A stretch of DNA of 64,000 nucleotides from JAEVLT01 sp050496765. Lineage in GTDB: Bacteria > Bacillota > Bacilli > Bacillales > Cytobacillaceae. Position numbers and translations under genes: made by a program. Positions 25,263 through 33,379 of the stretch are shown piece after piece. The stretch's first letter is position 1; each line of letters starts with the position of its first letter. The notes under the pieces are model-generated. The model worked only from the letters and a program-made list of their open reading frames with translations. It was not told the DNA's origin and did no database searches. Where the stretch lies: NCBI RefSeq assembly GCF_050496765.1, contig NZ_JBNWEO010000019.1:119314-183313 (forward strand). Reading direction: 5' to 3'.

Positions 25263-26495
25263 GTGAAAGACGAAATCATTGCCCGATTCACTTCGTATGT
25301 TAAAGTGGATACCCAGTCAAATGAGGAAAGCAGCACCTGCCCTTCAACCCCGGGACAGCTAGTCCTTTTGAACAAATTAGTTAAAGAATTAAAGAAAATC
25401 GGTATGGAGGACGTAACGATTGATGAAAACGGCTATGTCATGGCAACGCTTCCAGCGAATACGGAAAAAGATGTCCCGACAATTGGCTTCTTGGCCCATG
25501 TCGATACCGCTACCGATTTTACCGGCAAAGGGGTCAACCCGCAAATCGTCGAAAACTACGATGGACAGGATCTGACCTTGAATGATTCCTTACATATCGT
25601 GTTATCAACAAACGATTTTCCACAGCTTGCTGATTACAAAGGACAGACGCTGATTACAACTGATGGAACAACTTTGCTTGGTGCAGATGACAAGGCCGGT
25701 GTTGCTGAAATCATGACGGCAATGGCTTACTTAATCAATCATCCGGAAATCAAGCATGGAAAAATTCGCATTGCCTTCACGCCCGATGAAGAAATCGGCA
25801 GGGGACCGCATAAGTTTGACGTTAAGGCCTTCAATGCCAATTATGCCTACACGGTTGACGGCGGACCGCTGGGCGAGCTCGAATATGAAAGCTTCAATGC
25901 GGCGGCCGCAAAGCTTACATTTAAAGGAACCAATATCCACCCGGGGACTGCAAAAGGTAAAATGGTCCATTCCGCAAAAATCGCGATGGAGTTCCACGGC
26001 AAGCTTCCAGCAAAAGAAGCACCGGAATATACAGACGGATACGAAGGATTTTATCATTTGATTTCCTTTCATGGCGACGTGGAAGAAACGAAGCTGTACT
26101 ATATTATTCGTGACTTTGATAAGGCCAACTTCGAAGCCCGCAAAGCCACGGTTGAAAAAATTGCAAGTGAGTTGAAAGCCAAATACGGCGAGAAAGCGAT
26201 TGTTTTAGAAGTAAATGACCAATATTATAATATGAAGGATAAAATTGAGCCGGTAAAGGAGATTGTCGACATTGCCCATGAGGCGATGGAAAACCTCGGA
26301 ATTAAGCCCATTACGAAACCAATCCGCGGCGGCACCGACGGCTCCCAGCTTTCCTATATGGGACTGCCAACGCCAAATATTTTTGCAGGTGGGGAAAATT
26401 TCCATGGCAAATATGAGTTTGTCTCGGTTGAAGTGATGATGAAAGCAGTCAAGGTCATTGTAGAAATTGCCAAATTGTTTGAGCAAAAAGCGTAG
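25263..26495 (+). CDS. pepT: Peptidase T (tripeptidase, M20B)
   Basis: Cytoplasmic zinc aminotripeptidase of 410 residues. Metal and catalytic motifs are intact: AHVDTATDF near residue 78, GADDKAGVAEIM near 140, and FTPDEEIGRG near 173 with the catalytic glutamates. The GTG start is fixed by family alignment (KDEIIARFTSYVKVDTQS); AGAGGAG lies about 11 bases upstream, overlapping a three-codon ATG-AAC-CCA-TAG mini-frame that ends on the start codon. Monocistronic with its own terminator. Confidence 0.95.
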   Translation: MKDEIIARFTSYVKVDTQSNEESSTCPSTPGQLVLLNKLVKELKKIGMEDVTIDENGYVMATLPANTEKDVPTIGFLAHVDTATDFTGKGVNPQIVENYDGQDLTLNDSLHIVLSTNDFPQLADYKGQTLITTDGTTLLGADDKAGVAEIMTAMAYLINHPEIKHGKIRIAFTPDEEIGRGPHKFDVKAFNANYAYTVDGGPLGELEYESFNAAAAKLTFKGTNIHPGTAKGKMVHSAKIAMEFHGKLPAKEAPEYTDGYEGFYHLISFHGDVEETKLYYIIRDFDKANFEARKATVEKIASELKAKYGEKAIVLEVNDQYYNMKDKIEPVKEIVDIAHEAMENLGIKPITKPIRGGTDGSQLSYMGLPTPNIFAGGENFHGKYEFVSVEVMMKAVKVIVEIAKLFEQKA

Positions 26496-26505
26496 AATAG
26501 AGCTA

Positions 26506-26536
26506 ATGGACCAAATTCTTTTGGTCCATTTTTCTT
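26506..26536 (+). terminator. Terminator after pepT
   Basis: AATGGACCAAA/TTTTGGTCCATT stem followed by a T run. Confidence 0.85.
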
Positions 26537-26627
26537 TTTCAAAAAGCTTAGCGCGAGACTAAGCATAACATTTGCCGAAAACAGCATATGCTTTACTATT
26601 GATTGCTTTTTCTTGGAGGGATCACCA

Positions 26628-27689
26628 TTGAACGATCAGCCGTTTCTTGCAAAGCCTTATTTGCTTACGCACAGCTTAATGCCGGAAAACCACGAGACCC
26701 CCATTTCGTTTATTGACACGCCCTTCGTCCCGAATAAGTATTTTTATCGACGAAATCATTTTGCCTATCCTGCCTTATCGTATTCAAGCTATTGGCTTCC
26801 GATCGGAGGATTCGTGGAAACACCAACGGTATTTACCCTAAAAGATCTACTTCAGCTGCCGGCAAAAACTCTGAAGGTTGCTTTAGAGTGTTCTGGAAAC
26901 AAGCGCGACTTTTTCCAGCCAAAGGTGTTTGGCGAGCAGTGGAAACGCGGCGCCATCAGCCAAGGCCAATGGAAAGGTGTTCCGCTTCGGACATTGCTGG
27001 AAAAAGCCGGACTAAAGGAAGGAGCTGTCGATGTCGTTGTTGAGGGCTATGATTATGGACCGCGAACCGATTTGGACAAAACCTATTCGTTTATGCGAAG
27101 CCTGCCGCTCGAAAAGGCGATGGATCCGGATACAATCATTGCCTACGAGTACAACCAGAAACCGATTCCTTTTAAACATGGATATCCTTTAAGACTGATT
27201 GTTCCGCAATGGTATGCGGTAGCTTCCGTCAAATGGATCAAACAGATTCAGGTGATTGACAAGCCATTTAAAGGGCCGTTTCAAACAATTGATTATGTAT
27301 ATTATCCCCATAAAGACGACGATCGCGGCGCTTTTCCGGTGACGACCATGAATGTGAATTCATCGATTCAGTATCCGTTGGAGTACGAACTTCTCAATAC
27401 GGGCATGCACGTTATTAAAGGGATTGCTTCCACAGGCATGGGAACGATTTCAAAGGTGGAAATCAGTACAGATGAAGGCGAAACCTGGAGGACTGCCGAA
27501 ATCGCGGCAAACGAAGAATTTGGATGGACTTCCTGGTCTTACAATTGGACTGTTCACGACAAAGGAGAGTACACCATCCTTTCCAGGGCAACTGATTCAT
27601 ACGGGCGAACACAGCCTGAAACTGCTTTTTGGAACCGGAAAGGCTATGGTTATAATGCAATCGACCGGGTGAAAGTGAAAGTGGAATGA
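26628..27689 (+). CDS. Sulfite oxidase-like molybdopterin oxidoreductase
   Basis: 353-residue molybdenum-cofactor enzyme. An Oxidored_molyb domain covers about residues 40-220, with the molybdenum-ligating cysteine in ALECSGNKRDFF, followed by a Mo-co dimerisation domain (VTTMNVNSSI onward). There is no heme domain and no Tat or Sec signal, so it is probably cytoplasmic and uses an external acceptor. Start placed at TTG 26628, with GGAGGG upstream. Sulfite is the usual substrate of the family but not certain here. A hairpin terminator follows directly. Confidence 0.85.
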   Translation: MNDQPFLAKPYLLTHSLMPENHETPISFIDTPFVPNKYFYRRNHFAYPALSYSSYWLPIGGFVETPTVFTLKDLLQLPAKTLKVALECSGNKRDFFQPKVFGEQWKRGAISQGQWKGVPLRTLLEKAGLKEGAVDVVVEGYDYGPRTDLDKTYSFMRSLPLEKAMDPDTIIAYEYNQKPIPFKHGYPLRLIVPQWYAVASVKWIKQIQVIDKPFKGPFQTIDYVYYPHKDDDRGAFPVTTMNVNSSIQYPLEYELLNTGMHVIKGIASTGMGTISKVEISTDEGETWRTAEIAANEEFGWTSWSYNWTVHDKGEYTILSRATDSYGRTQPETAFWNRKGYGYNAIDRVKVKVE

Positions 27690-27690
27690 A

Positions 27691-27719
27691 ACAGGGGGAC
27701 GGCACCTCTGTATTTTTTT
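27691..27719 (+). terminator. Terminator after the molybdoenzyme gene
   Basis: ACAGGGG/CCTCTGT stem around ACGGC-A, then A and T7. Confidence 0.7.
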
Positions 27720-27756
27720 GGAAATCAAGAGGCCGATGCTTCCTTTTTGTGGAAAT

Positions 27757-27895
27757 ACAGATAAATGGCAAATTCTCGCGGATAAACGGAGATTTTTCGC
27801 GGATAACAGACAAATTCCCGCGGATAAACAGAGCTCACTCGCGGATAAAAGTTGAAATCATACGGATAAATCGATAAACCTAACGGATAAATTTC
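27757..27895. repeat. 21-bp tandem array C (GCGGATAAA anchor)
   Basis: GATAA anchors start at 27760, 27781, 27802, 27823, 27844, 27865 and 27886: seven units with exactly 21-bp spacing. Orientation is opposite to array B (same motif on the other strand). The bases between anchors differ. It lies between the molybdoenzyme terminator and the deacetylase gene. Its first 50 bases or so nearly match the start of array D. Confidence 0.95.
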
Positions 27896-27994
27896 TGGAT
27901 TGAACAAATTACCTTCTAATTTGTATTTTTGCCGTGCCTTCTTTCTTTAAAAGAAATACCGTATTACTATATCGCTGCAAAAGATGGTGAGATT

Positions 27995-28603
27995 TTGATT
28001 AAAAAAGAACCAATGATCTTTACTCATGGCAATCGGACCGTTCCGAAAATCGCAGTAACCTTTGATGGCGGCAGCACCGACTTTCAAACCGAAAGAATCC
28101 TTCGTATTTTACAAAAAACTGAAGCAAAATCGATATTCTTTTTAACAGGGGAATTTATAGATCACTATCCCGAACTTACGAAAAGAATGGTTCAGGACGG
28201 CCACGAAATCGGCAATCATTCAAATCCTCATCCGGATTTCACCAAATTGAGTACGGATGAAATGATCAAAGAGATAGCCCTTTGTGAAGAGAAAATTTTT
28301 CGAACCACTGGAATTACACCCCGTCCGCTTTTTCGCCAGCCGTATGGCTATTACAACCAAAAAGTTCTCAATGCTGTTCACCAGGCCGGCTACAGAAGCA
28401 TTCTTTGGAGTTTGGACTCGCGCGATTGGAAACAACGCAAAACCAATTATCTTGTCCACAAAATTGTTGGCAAGGCAGAAAACGGTGATATCGTGTTATT
28501 CCATTTGAACAGCAAAAACACTCCTGAAGCATTGGAAATCATTCTCCCTTTACTAAAAAACAAATTTCAGCTTGTAACAATAAAAGTGCTTCTTGGACTT
28601 TGA
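27995..28603 (+). CDS. Polysaccharide deacetylase (NodB homology domain)
   Basis: Carbohydrate esterase 4 protein of about 202 residues. Motif 1 reads TFDGGS instead of TFDDG, so the catalytic-base aspartate is kept but the second, metal-binding aspartate is glycine. Motif 2 HSNPH (metal histidines), motif 3 RQPYG and motif 5 VLFHLNS are present. No signal peptide. The start is uncertain: TTG 27995 has a GGTGAG close upstream, TTG 27929 extends the frame by 22 residues without a ribosome site, ATG 28013 is shorter. Probably cotranscribed with the following glycosyltransferase gene, suggesting spore or wall polysaccharide work. Confidence 0.78.
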   Translation: MIKKEPMIFTHGNRTVPKIAVTFDGGSTDFQTERILRILQKTEAKSIFFLTGEFIDHYPELTKRMVQDGHEIGNHSNPHPDFTKLSTDEMIKEIALCEEKIFRTTGITPRPLFRQPYGYYNQKVLNAVHQAGYRSILWSLDSRDWKQRKTNYLVHKIVGKAENGDIVLFHLNSKNTPEALEIILPLLKNKFQLVTIKVLLGL

Positions 28604-28618
28604 AAGAGGGTACAGGCC

Positions 28619-29581
28619 GTGAACATTTTGTTTCTCGAGGATCATCCGATGTGGATTCACGGGCTTCCAAATGGATTTAAGGATCTTGGCCATCATGTAA
28701 AAATTTTCGGATTCCCTCAGGAACGAATGCTTACGGATTTCCATCCCGACCTGATCGTTACGATGGGATGGACAAAGAGAACCAACTCACCCCATAAGCA
28801 AGCAGAAATTAAAAAATTTGTCCGACAGGCAAAGGTACCTCACATTTTTTGGTCTACTGAAGATCCTACCCATTCCAAAACGTTCTCGATTCCTTATATT
28901 CAAAATACCGAGCCGAATTTTATTTTTACCATTTGTCCTGACTCTGTCGCTGATTTTAAGCAATTAGGCTATCCTGCCGCCCACATGGACTTTGGTTATC
29001 ATCCAAACGTGCATTTTCCAGTTAAAACAAGCCAGCATTTTTCGATCGCATTAGTGGCAAACGCCTACCCTGATATTTTGCAAAAATACCCGAACCATTA
29101 TCGGCATCAAGCCATTGATATCCTTATCCGCCCGTTGATCGAGAAGAATAAACGAATTGATTTTTGGGGGAGGGATTGGGAAAAGATGAGTATCTATTTT
29201 ACAAAAGAGTTGCCGCAAAGCTGGCTGCACGGCTATCTAGACTATCAAAAAGCCAATACTGTATACTCCGGCGCTGATATTGTATTGGGTCTGCAAAATC
29301 ATTTAACACAGTTGACCCAGCGCACATATGAAATTTTAGGATCAGGGGAATTTTTACTGACAATAGATACTCCGGAAATCAACCGCCTTTTTAAGCCAGG
29401 GGTTGACTTGGTCACGACCAAAAACAAGCACGAAACGATTGAACTAGTTACCTACTATTTAACCCATCCTGATGAGCGCAAACAAATTCAGTTAAACGGT
29501 CTTAAAGCAGTCCAGAAGCACTCCTATACAAATCGGGCTCGATATATACTGGAAACACTCCAATCCCATTCAATTTTGTAA
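28619..29581 (+). CDS. CgeB-like glycosyltransferase
   Basis: Soluble 320-residue protein resembling CgeB and glycosyltransferase-4-like families: an N-terminal Rossmann half (MNILFLEDHPMWIHGLPNGF), then a C-terminal half with QRTYEILGSGEFLLTIDTPE and FKPGVDLV, where family members bind the nucleotide sugar. CgeB proteins act on the spore surface in B. subtilis. GTG start 15 bases after the deacetylase gene; AAAGAGGG lies upstream. The two likely build or trim a surface glycan, an inference from context. Confidence 0.78.
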   Translation: MNILFLEDHPMWIHGLPNGFKDLGHHVKIFGFPQERMLTDFHPDLIVTMGWTKRTNSPHKQAEIKKFVRQAKVPHIFWSTEDPTHSKTFSIPYIQNTEPNFIFTICPDSVADFKQLGYPAAHMDFGYHPNVHFPVKTSQHFSIALVANAYPDILQKYPNHYRHQAIDILIRPLIEKNKRIDFWGRDWEKMSIYFTKELPQSWLHGYLDYQKANTVYSGADIVLGLQNHLTQLTQRTYEILGSGEFLLTIDTPEINRLFKPGVDLVTTKNKHETIELVTYYLTHPDERKQIQLNGLKAVQKHSYTNRARYILETLQSHSIL

Positions 29582-29628
29582 AAAATAGCAAAACTAGCTG
29601 TTCTAAATTAGATCCATTTTTTGGAAAT

Positions 29629-29754
29629 ACGGATAAATGGCAAATTCTCGCGGATAAACGGAGATTTTTCGCGGATAAACGAACGAAATACACGGATAAA
29701 CCTCAAAACTACACGGATAAAACACAAATTCCCGCGGATAAAATTTCCGAATCA
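29629..29754. repeat. 21-bp tandem array D (GCGGATAAA anchor)
   Basis: GATAAA anchors start at 29632, 29653, 29674, 29695, 29716 and 29737, all exactly 21 bp apart. The leading part (GGAAATACGGATAAATGG and onward through the third anchor) is almost identical to array C, 1.9 kb away, indicating recent copying. It sits between the glycosyltransferase stop and a bidirectional terminator. Confidence 0.95.
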
Positions 29755-29756
29755 TT

Positions 29757-29787
29757 AAAAAGGAACCGCCACGAGCGGTTCCTTTTC
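29757..29787. terminator. Bidirectional terminator between the glycosyltransferase gene and panF
   Basis: AAAGGAACCGC/GCGGTTCCTTT stem with a 5-base loop and flanking A and T runs. Confidence 0.85.
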
Positions 29788-31232
29788 TATTTTTCCAACT
29801 GAAGGGCAATGGTGCTCTTCCGAGTTGCCAAACTGCCAACGACAAATGCGATCAGGGAGATGACAATTGGCAAGACGACTGTATGCATGCCAAACGCATT
29901 TGGATAAAAGCGATCCAAGAAAATATAGGAACCCATTCCGAAAGTCATCGACGAGATCGCTCCATACTTATTGCCTTTGCGCCAATAAAGACCAAAAATC
30001 ACCGGCCAGATAAACACCGATTCCAAACCGCCGAACGAAAATAAATTCAGCCAGACAATTAAATCAGGCGGACTTAAGGCGAGAAAAATCACGAGTATGC
30101 CAACAATCGCGGTCACACTGAAACTGACTTTTTTCACATGATTCTCGCTTGCATGGGGCTTTATATAATTCAAATAAACATCCTTTACCAGCGCGGAACT
30201 GACCAAAATCAGCAAAGCATCCACCGTTGACATAATTGCGGCCATTGGCGCCGCAAGGACAACCCCAGCAACAAATGGCGGCAGAACCTTCATGGATAAG
30301 AGCGGCATCACCGTATCGCCAACCTTGATACCCGGGAGAACAGGGCGGGCAAAAACGCCAATCAGGTGCATGCCTAACATAATAAAACCGACAACAATCG
30401 TTCCAATAATGATTGCCCGGTGCATCGCTTGTGAATTTTTATACGACATCGCCCTGACCGTAATTTGCGGCAGACCGACAACACCGACACCGACCAAAAT
30501 CCAAAAAGAGGAGACGTAAGCGGGCGTTAACGTACCCGTGGCGCCAAACGGGCTGATCAAATTCGGATTTTCCGCAGCCAAACGGGAGATAATGGTTGGA
30601 ATCCCCCCGCCCGCTTTAATGGTTGCGATCAATAGAATCAGCGTGCCGCCAAACATCACAACACCCTGTACGGCATCCGTGAGGGCGACCGCGCGGAAGC
30701 CGCCGACAATGACAAAAACAAGAACCGAGGCAACAAATAGCAGCAATGCCGCCGGATATGCCAGCCCGGTTAAAGACTCAATCAGCCGTGCACCGCCGAT
30801 CCACTGCGCAGTCATCGATGAGAAAAGAAAAACAATAATGCTCGCCGCTGCTAACAACACAACCGTTTTGCTTTGATACCGTTGCTTTAAAAAATCGATC
30901 AGCGTAATCGCTTCATATTTACGGGCGACAATCGCAAATTTCTTCCCCAGCACCATAAGCACGAAATAGCCTGTTGCCAGCTGTGCCATCGCCAAGAGCA
31001 CCCAGCCGAGTCCTTGCGTATAGGCAACTCCCGGGCCGCCAATGAAGCTGCTGGCACTTCCATACGTCGCCACCATCGTCATCGCTAAAATAAAACCGCC
31101 AAGCTGGCGTTCGCCTAAAAAGTATTCTTGGAGAAACGAATTGGATTTGAGCACAAATTTATTGGACCAGAAACCGACTGCAAAAATAAGCAGTAAAAAA
31201 AGCAACAATGGGGTAATGACCGCCCAATTCAT
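29787..31232 (-). CDS. panF: Sodium/pantothenate symporter PanF
   Basis: SSS-family carrier of 481 residues with about 13 membrane helices; it imports pantothenate with sodium for coenzyme A synthesis. EYFLGERQLGGFILAMTMVATYGSASSFIGGPG near the N-terminus and GLPQITVRAMSYK near residue 255 are typical of PanF. The start overlaps the upstream yhdT-like gene by four bases (ATGA), the same pairing as yhdT-panF in enterobacteria, which supports the assignment. Confidence 0.9.
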   Translation of the reverse strand: MNWAVITPLLLFLLLIFAVGFWSNKFVLKSNSFLQEYFLGERQLGGFILAMTMVATYGSASSFIGGPGVAYTQGLGWVLLAMAQLATGYFVLMVLGKKFAIVARKYEAITLIDFLKQRYQSKTVVLLAAASIIVFLFSSMTAQWIGGARLIESLTGLAYPAALLLFVASVLVFVIVGGFRAVALTDAVQGVVMFGGTLILLIATIKAGGGIPTIISRLAAENPNLISPFGATGTLTPAYVSSFWILVGVGVVGLPQITVRAMSYKNSQAMHRAIIIGTIVVGFIMLGMHLIGVFARPVLPGIKVGDTVMPLLSMKVLPPFVAGVVLAAPMAAIMSTVDALLILVSSALVKDVYLNYIKPHASENHVKKVSFSVTAIVGILVIFLALSPPDLIVWLNLFSFGGLESVFIWPVIFGLYWRKGNKYGAISSMTFGMGSYIFLDRFYPNAFGMHTVVLPIVISLIAFVVGSLATRKSTIALQLEK

Positions 31233-31513
31233 TTGCTTTCCCCCTCTTTATCCTCAAAGGGAACATCTTTAAAGAAAAATGTAACTGCAATGGTCACAAG
31301 CACAACCATGACCACAAACCCGGCAATACAGCTGTAAAAGAACCATGCCGGCAAGCCAAATACATATGTATAATCTTCTACCTTCCCGGAACCAAGTCCA
31401 TAAGCAAAACCGTACCACCAAATAAAATTAATGATGACAAGGATCACGCCGATGAGTGCTTCCCTGTGGGCAATTTTAAACCGCTTGTCCGCTGGATCAA
31501 CTGTTTTTTTCAA
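31229..31513 (-). CDS. yhdT: YhdT/DUF997 family membrane protein
   Basis: 94-residue membrane protein with two hydrophobic segments (about 22-42 and 54-80), an N-terminal KRFKIAHREALIGV segment and a charged tail. It matches DUF997 (YhdT), found immediately upstream of panF in many bacteria; the function is unproven, probably a small partner of the symporter. GGAGGG precedes the ATG. First gene of the operon. Confidence 0.85.
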   Translation of the reverse strand: MKKTVDPADKRFKIAHREALIGVILVIINFIWWYGFAYGLGSGKVEDYTYVFGLPAWFFYSCIAGFVVMVVLVTIAVTFFFKDVPFEDKEGESK

Positions 31514-31621
31514 CAGTAACCCTCCTTATGTAAAAAATGACTTCTACTATAAGATCATACTTAATTTTCTCTCATTTCTAAAGCCTTTCTGCTTATTTTT
31601 TCATTGAATCGAATTTTTAGT

Positions 31622-31658
31622 AAAAAAAAGCACCAGGAATACCTGATACTTTTTTTAC
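31622..31658 (-). terminator. Terminator after the DsrE pair
   Basis: On the minus strand GTATCAGG-TATT-CCTGGTGC (with G-U pairs) is followed by T7. Confidence 0.75.
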
Positions 31659-31660
31659 TA

Positions 31661-32041
31661 TTAAAAATGAAGAAAAAGATCGGCAGATGCAGCTTCGTTT
31701 AAAATCCATTTAATCGGGACTTGTTCAGCGTAATGGCGAAATTCGCAATGATCTCCTACATCTAAATCGACCACATACAGCTGCACACCCATCTCTACCG
31801 CAATATCAAGCAATTCGGGAATAGAGGTAACACCGAAATTGGTTAGGGCATGGGACAAATAGTCCAATCCTTTAGACGGAACCCCTTTATAGCTTTTATC
31901 TAAAATAGTAACCCCTCTCCGGGAAAAAGCTAGAATAACTTCCGCTCCCGAGGAAACGGCACCGACGGCTATATTCAATGGAGGATAAGCTGACTCCAAT
32001 TCATCATGGAGTGCCATGATCACCACTTTTTTCTGGTCCAT
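31661..32041 (-). CDS. DsrE-family sulfur-relay-like protein (second of pair)
   Basis: Soluble 126-residue alpha/beta protein of the DsrE/DsrF-like superfamily: KKVVIMALHDELESAYPPLNIAVGA at the start and a C-terminal SADLFLHF strand. A cysteine occurs in VGDHCEFRH rather than at the classic DsrE position. I start at ATG 32041, where AAAGGGGA has correct spacing; an upstream ATG at 32059 would swallow that site. Encoded right after another DsrE-like protein. Sulfur transfer is the family role; none is shown here. Confidence 0.72.
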   Translation of the reverse strand: MDQKKVVIMALHDELESAYPPLNIAVGAVSSGAEVILAFSRRGVTILDKSYKGVPSKGLDYLSHALTNFGVTSIPELLDIAVEMGVQLYVVDLDVGDHCEFRHYAEQVPIKWILNEAASADLFLHF

Positions 32042-32055
32042 AACCCATTCCCCTT

Positions 32056-32403
32056 TCAATAGCTTAGTACTGAATCAGCCTGATAGGCCAATTTTAAAAA
32101 AGTAGCGACCCCAGCCAGCTCAGCCCCTTCAATCAACTCGAGGCCATCGGCAATCAAAACGTTCATCTGGCAGCCATACAGCTTGATCCCTTTCCCCAGT
32201 GCCGCCTGCAGTAAATTCGCCAGTTCCATGCCGCGAACCTGCTCCATCATCCCTACATAGCGTTTGTCTAAAACCCTCGCACCATCGAGGTCGAAGAAAA
32301 TGGCAACTTCATCCTGATCCGCCACCTTTTTAAGCGCTTCCAAAAGAACAAAGGGAACATTTGAACTTAATGACACAAAGTAAACGACCTTCTTTCCCGC
32401 CAC
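32056..32403 (-). CDS. DsrE-family sulfur-relay-like protein (first of pair)
   Basis: Soluble 115-residue DsrE superfamily protein: KKVVYFVSLSSNVPFVLLEAL at the start, a central FFDLDGARVL strand and GCQMNVLIADG carrying the candidate active cysteine, then GVATFLKLAYQAD at the C-terminus. GTG 32403 is preferred, with GAAGGGA about 5 bases upstream; a TTG at 32430 lacks a ribosome site. It forms a two-gene unit with the next DsrE-like gene and may make a hetero-oligomer with it, as DsrE and DsrF do. Confidence 0.72.
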   Translation of the reverse strand: MAGKKVVYFVSLSSNVPFVLLEALKKVADQDEVAIFFDLDGARVLDKRYVGMMEQVRGMELANLLQAALGKGIKLYGCQMNVLIADGLELIEGAELAGVATFLKLAYQADSVLSY

Positions 32404-32496
32404 GACAATCCCTTCTCTCTCCGTCTTCAAGAATGGTATAACCTTACACCTTCATTATACCCTTTTGGGTATTGAGAGAACACTTTACGTATCCAA

Positions 32497-32540
32497 AAAC
32501 GGAAAAACCCCCGGTGACTCTGAACCAAAGGGCCCTTTCC
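32497..32540 (-). terminator. Possible terminator after queF
   Basis: Minus strand CCTTTGGT/ACCGGGGG with three G-U pairs, followed by T5. Moderate strength. Confidence 0.45.
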
Positions 32541-32562
32541 TTTTAAAAATAACGTTCTTTCT

Positions 32563-33063
32563 TCAGCGGTTATCTACTTTCTCCGGATACAGATCATGGT
32601 TCATCATGCGGAATTGAGCCATTTCTTCGAATTTTGTCCCTGGACGTCCGTAGTTGCACCATGGGTCAATCGAAATCCCGCCTCTTGGGGTAAATTTCCC
32701 CCAAACCTCAATATAACGGGGATCGAGCAGCTTAATTAAATCGTTCATGATGGTGTTGACACAATCCTCATGGAAATCTCCGTGGTTTCGAAAACTGAAC
32801 AAATACAACTTCAGCGATTTGCTCTCCACTATTTTTTTATCAGGAATATACGAAATGTAAATGGTTGCAAAATCGGGCTGGTGGGTCAGCGGGCATAAGC
32901 TTGTAAATTCCGGGCAATTGAACTTCACAAAATAATCGCGCTCAGAATGGAGATTATCAACTGCTTCTAAAACTTCCGGGGCATAATCAAATGAATACTG
33001 TGTATTTTGATTTCCCAATAGCGTTAGATCCTTTAAACCTTGTTCCTGGCTGCGTCCAGACAT
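32563..33063 (-). CDS. queF: NADPH-dependent 7-cyano-7-deazaguanine reductase QueF
   Basis: Unimodular QueF of 166 residues that reduces preQ0 to preQ1 in queuosine synthesis. The catalytic cysteine lies in EFTSLCPLTHQPDFA and the conserved SFRNHGDFHEDCVN motif follows; both are intact. AGGAGG precedes ATG 33063. The gene stands alone under a preQ1-I riboswitch and terminator, so product preQ1 represses it. The queCDE genes usually found with queF are not in this window. Confidence 0.95.
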   Translation of the reverse strand: MSGRSQEQGLKDLTLLGNQNTQYSFDYAPEVLEAVDNLHSERDYFVKFNCPEFTSLCPLTHQPDFATIYISYIPDKKIVESKSLKLYLFSFRNHGDFHEDCVNTIMNDLIKLLDPRYIEVWGKFTPRGGISIDPWCNYGRPGTKFEEMAQFRMMNHDLYPEKVDNR

Positions 33064-33143
33064 AGAAAAACCTCCTGTAATGATTTCCCATACTTTAGCA
33101 GGAGGGCTCACTCTACACTTCAACGAACAGAACAGCAACAAAA

Positions 33144-33170
33144 GCGCCATACCCCTTATGGACATGGCGC
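33144..33170 (-). terminator. Expression-platform terminator of the preQ1 riboswitch
   Basis: GCGCCAT/ATGGCGC stem, then TTTTGTT on the minus strand, between the aptamer and queF. Consistent with transcriptional control. Confidence 0.8.
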
Positions 33171-33189
33171 AATAGTTGGCGTGTATCCA

Positions 33190-33225
33190 TAGTTTTTTAT
33201 AGAGGGTTTACAGCTATGAACCTCT
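33190..33225 (-). promoter_or_regulatory. PreQ1-I riboswitch aptamer
   Basis: Minus strand AGAGGTTCATAGC opens the P1 stem, closed by CCCTCT, and the tail ATAAAAAACTA forms the A-rich pseudoknot strand pairing with the loop TAG. This is the type I preQ1 pattern. It is placed correctly upstream of queF. Confidence 0.92.
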
Positions 33226-33257
33226 CCCGATCAAGTACGGGTATTTAATTCTTCCTT

Positions 33258-33286
33258 ATCATATAAAACGAGACAGAATTCGTCAA
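33258..33286 (-). promoter_or_regulatory. Promoter of the riboswitch-queF transcript
   Basis: Minus strand TTGACG (33281-33286), 17-bp spacer, TATGAT (33258-33263), about 35 bases before the aptamer. Confidence 0.75.
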
Positions 33287-33379
33287 CTTCGAAAAATACT
33301 TGCGTTGTTCGTGAATGTATTATACAATTTACTGACTAAATATACAAAACTACGAATCTGTTATGACGGAGGGTTTCGA

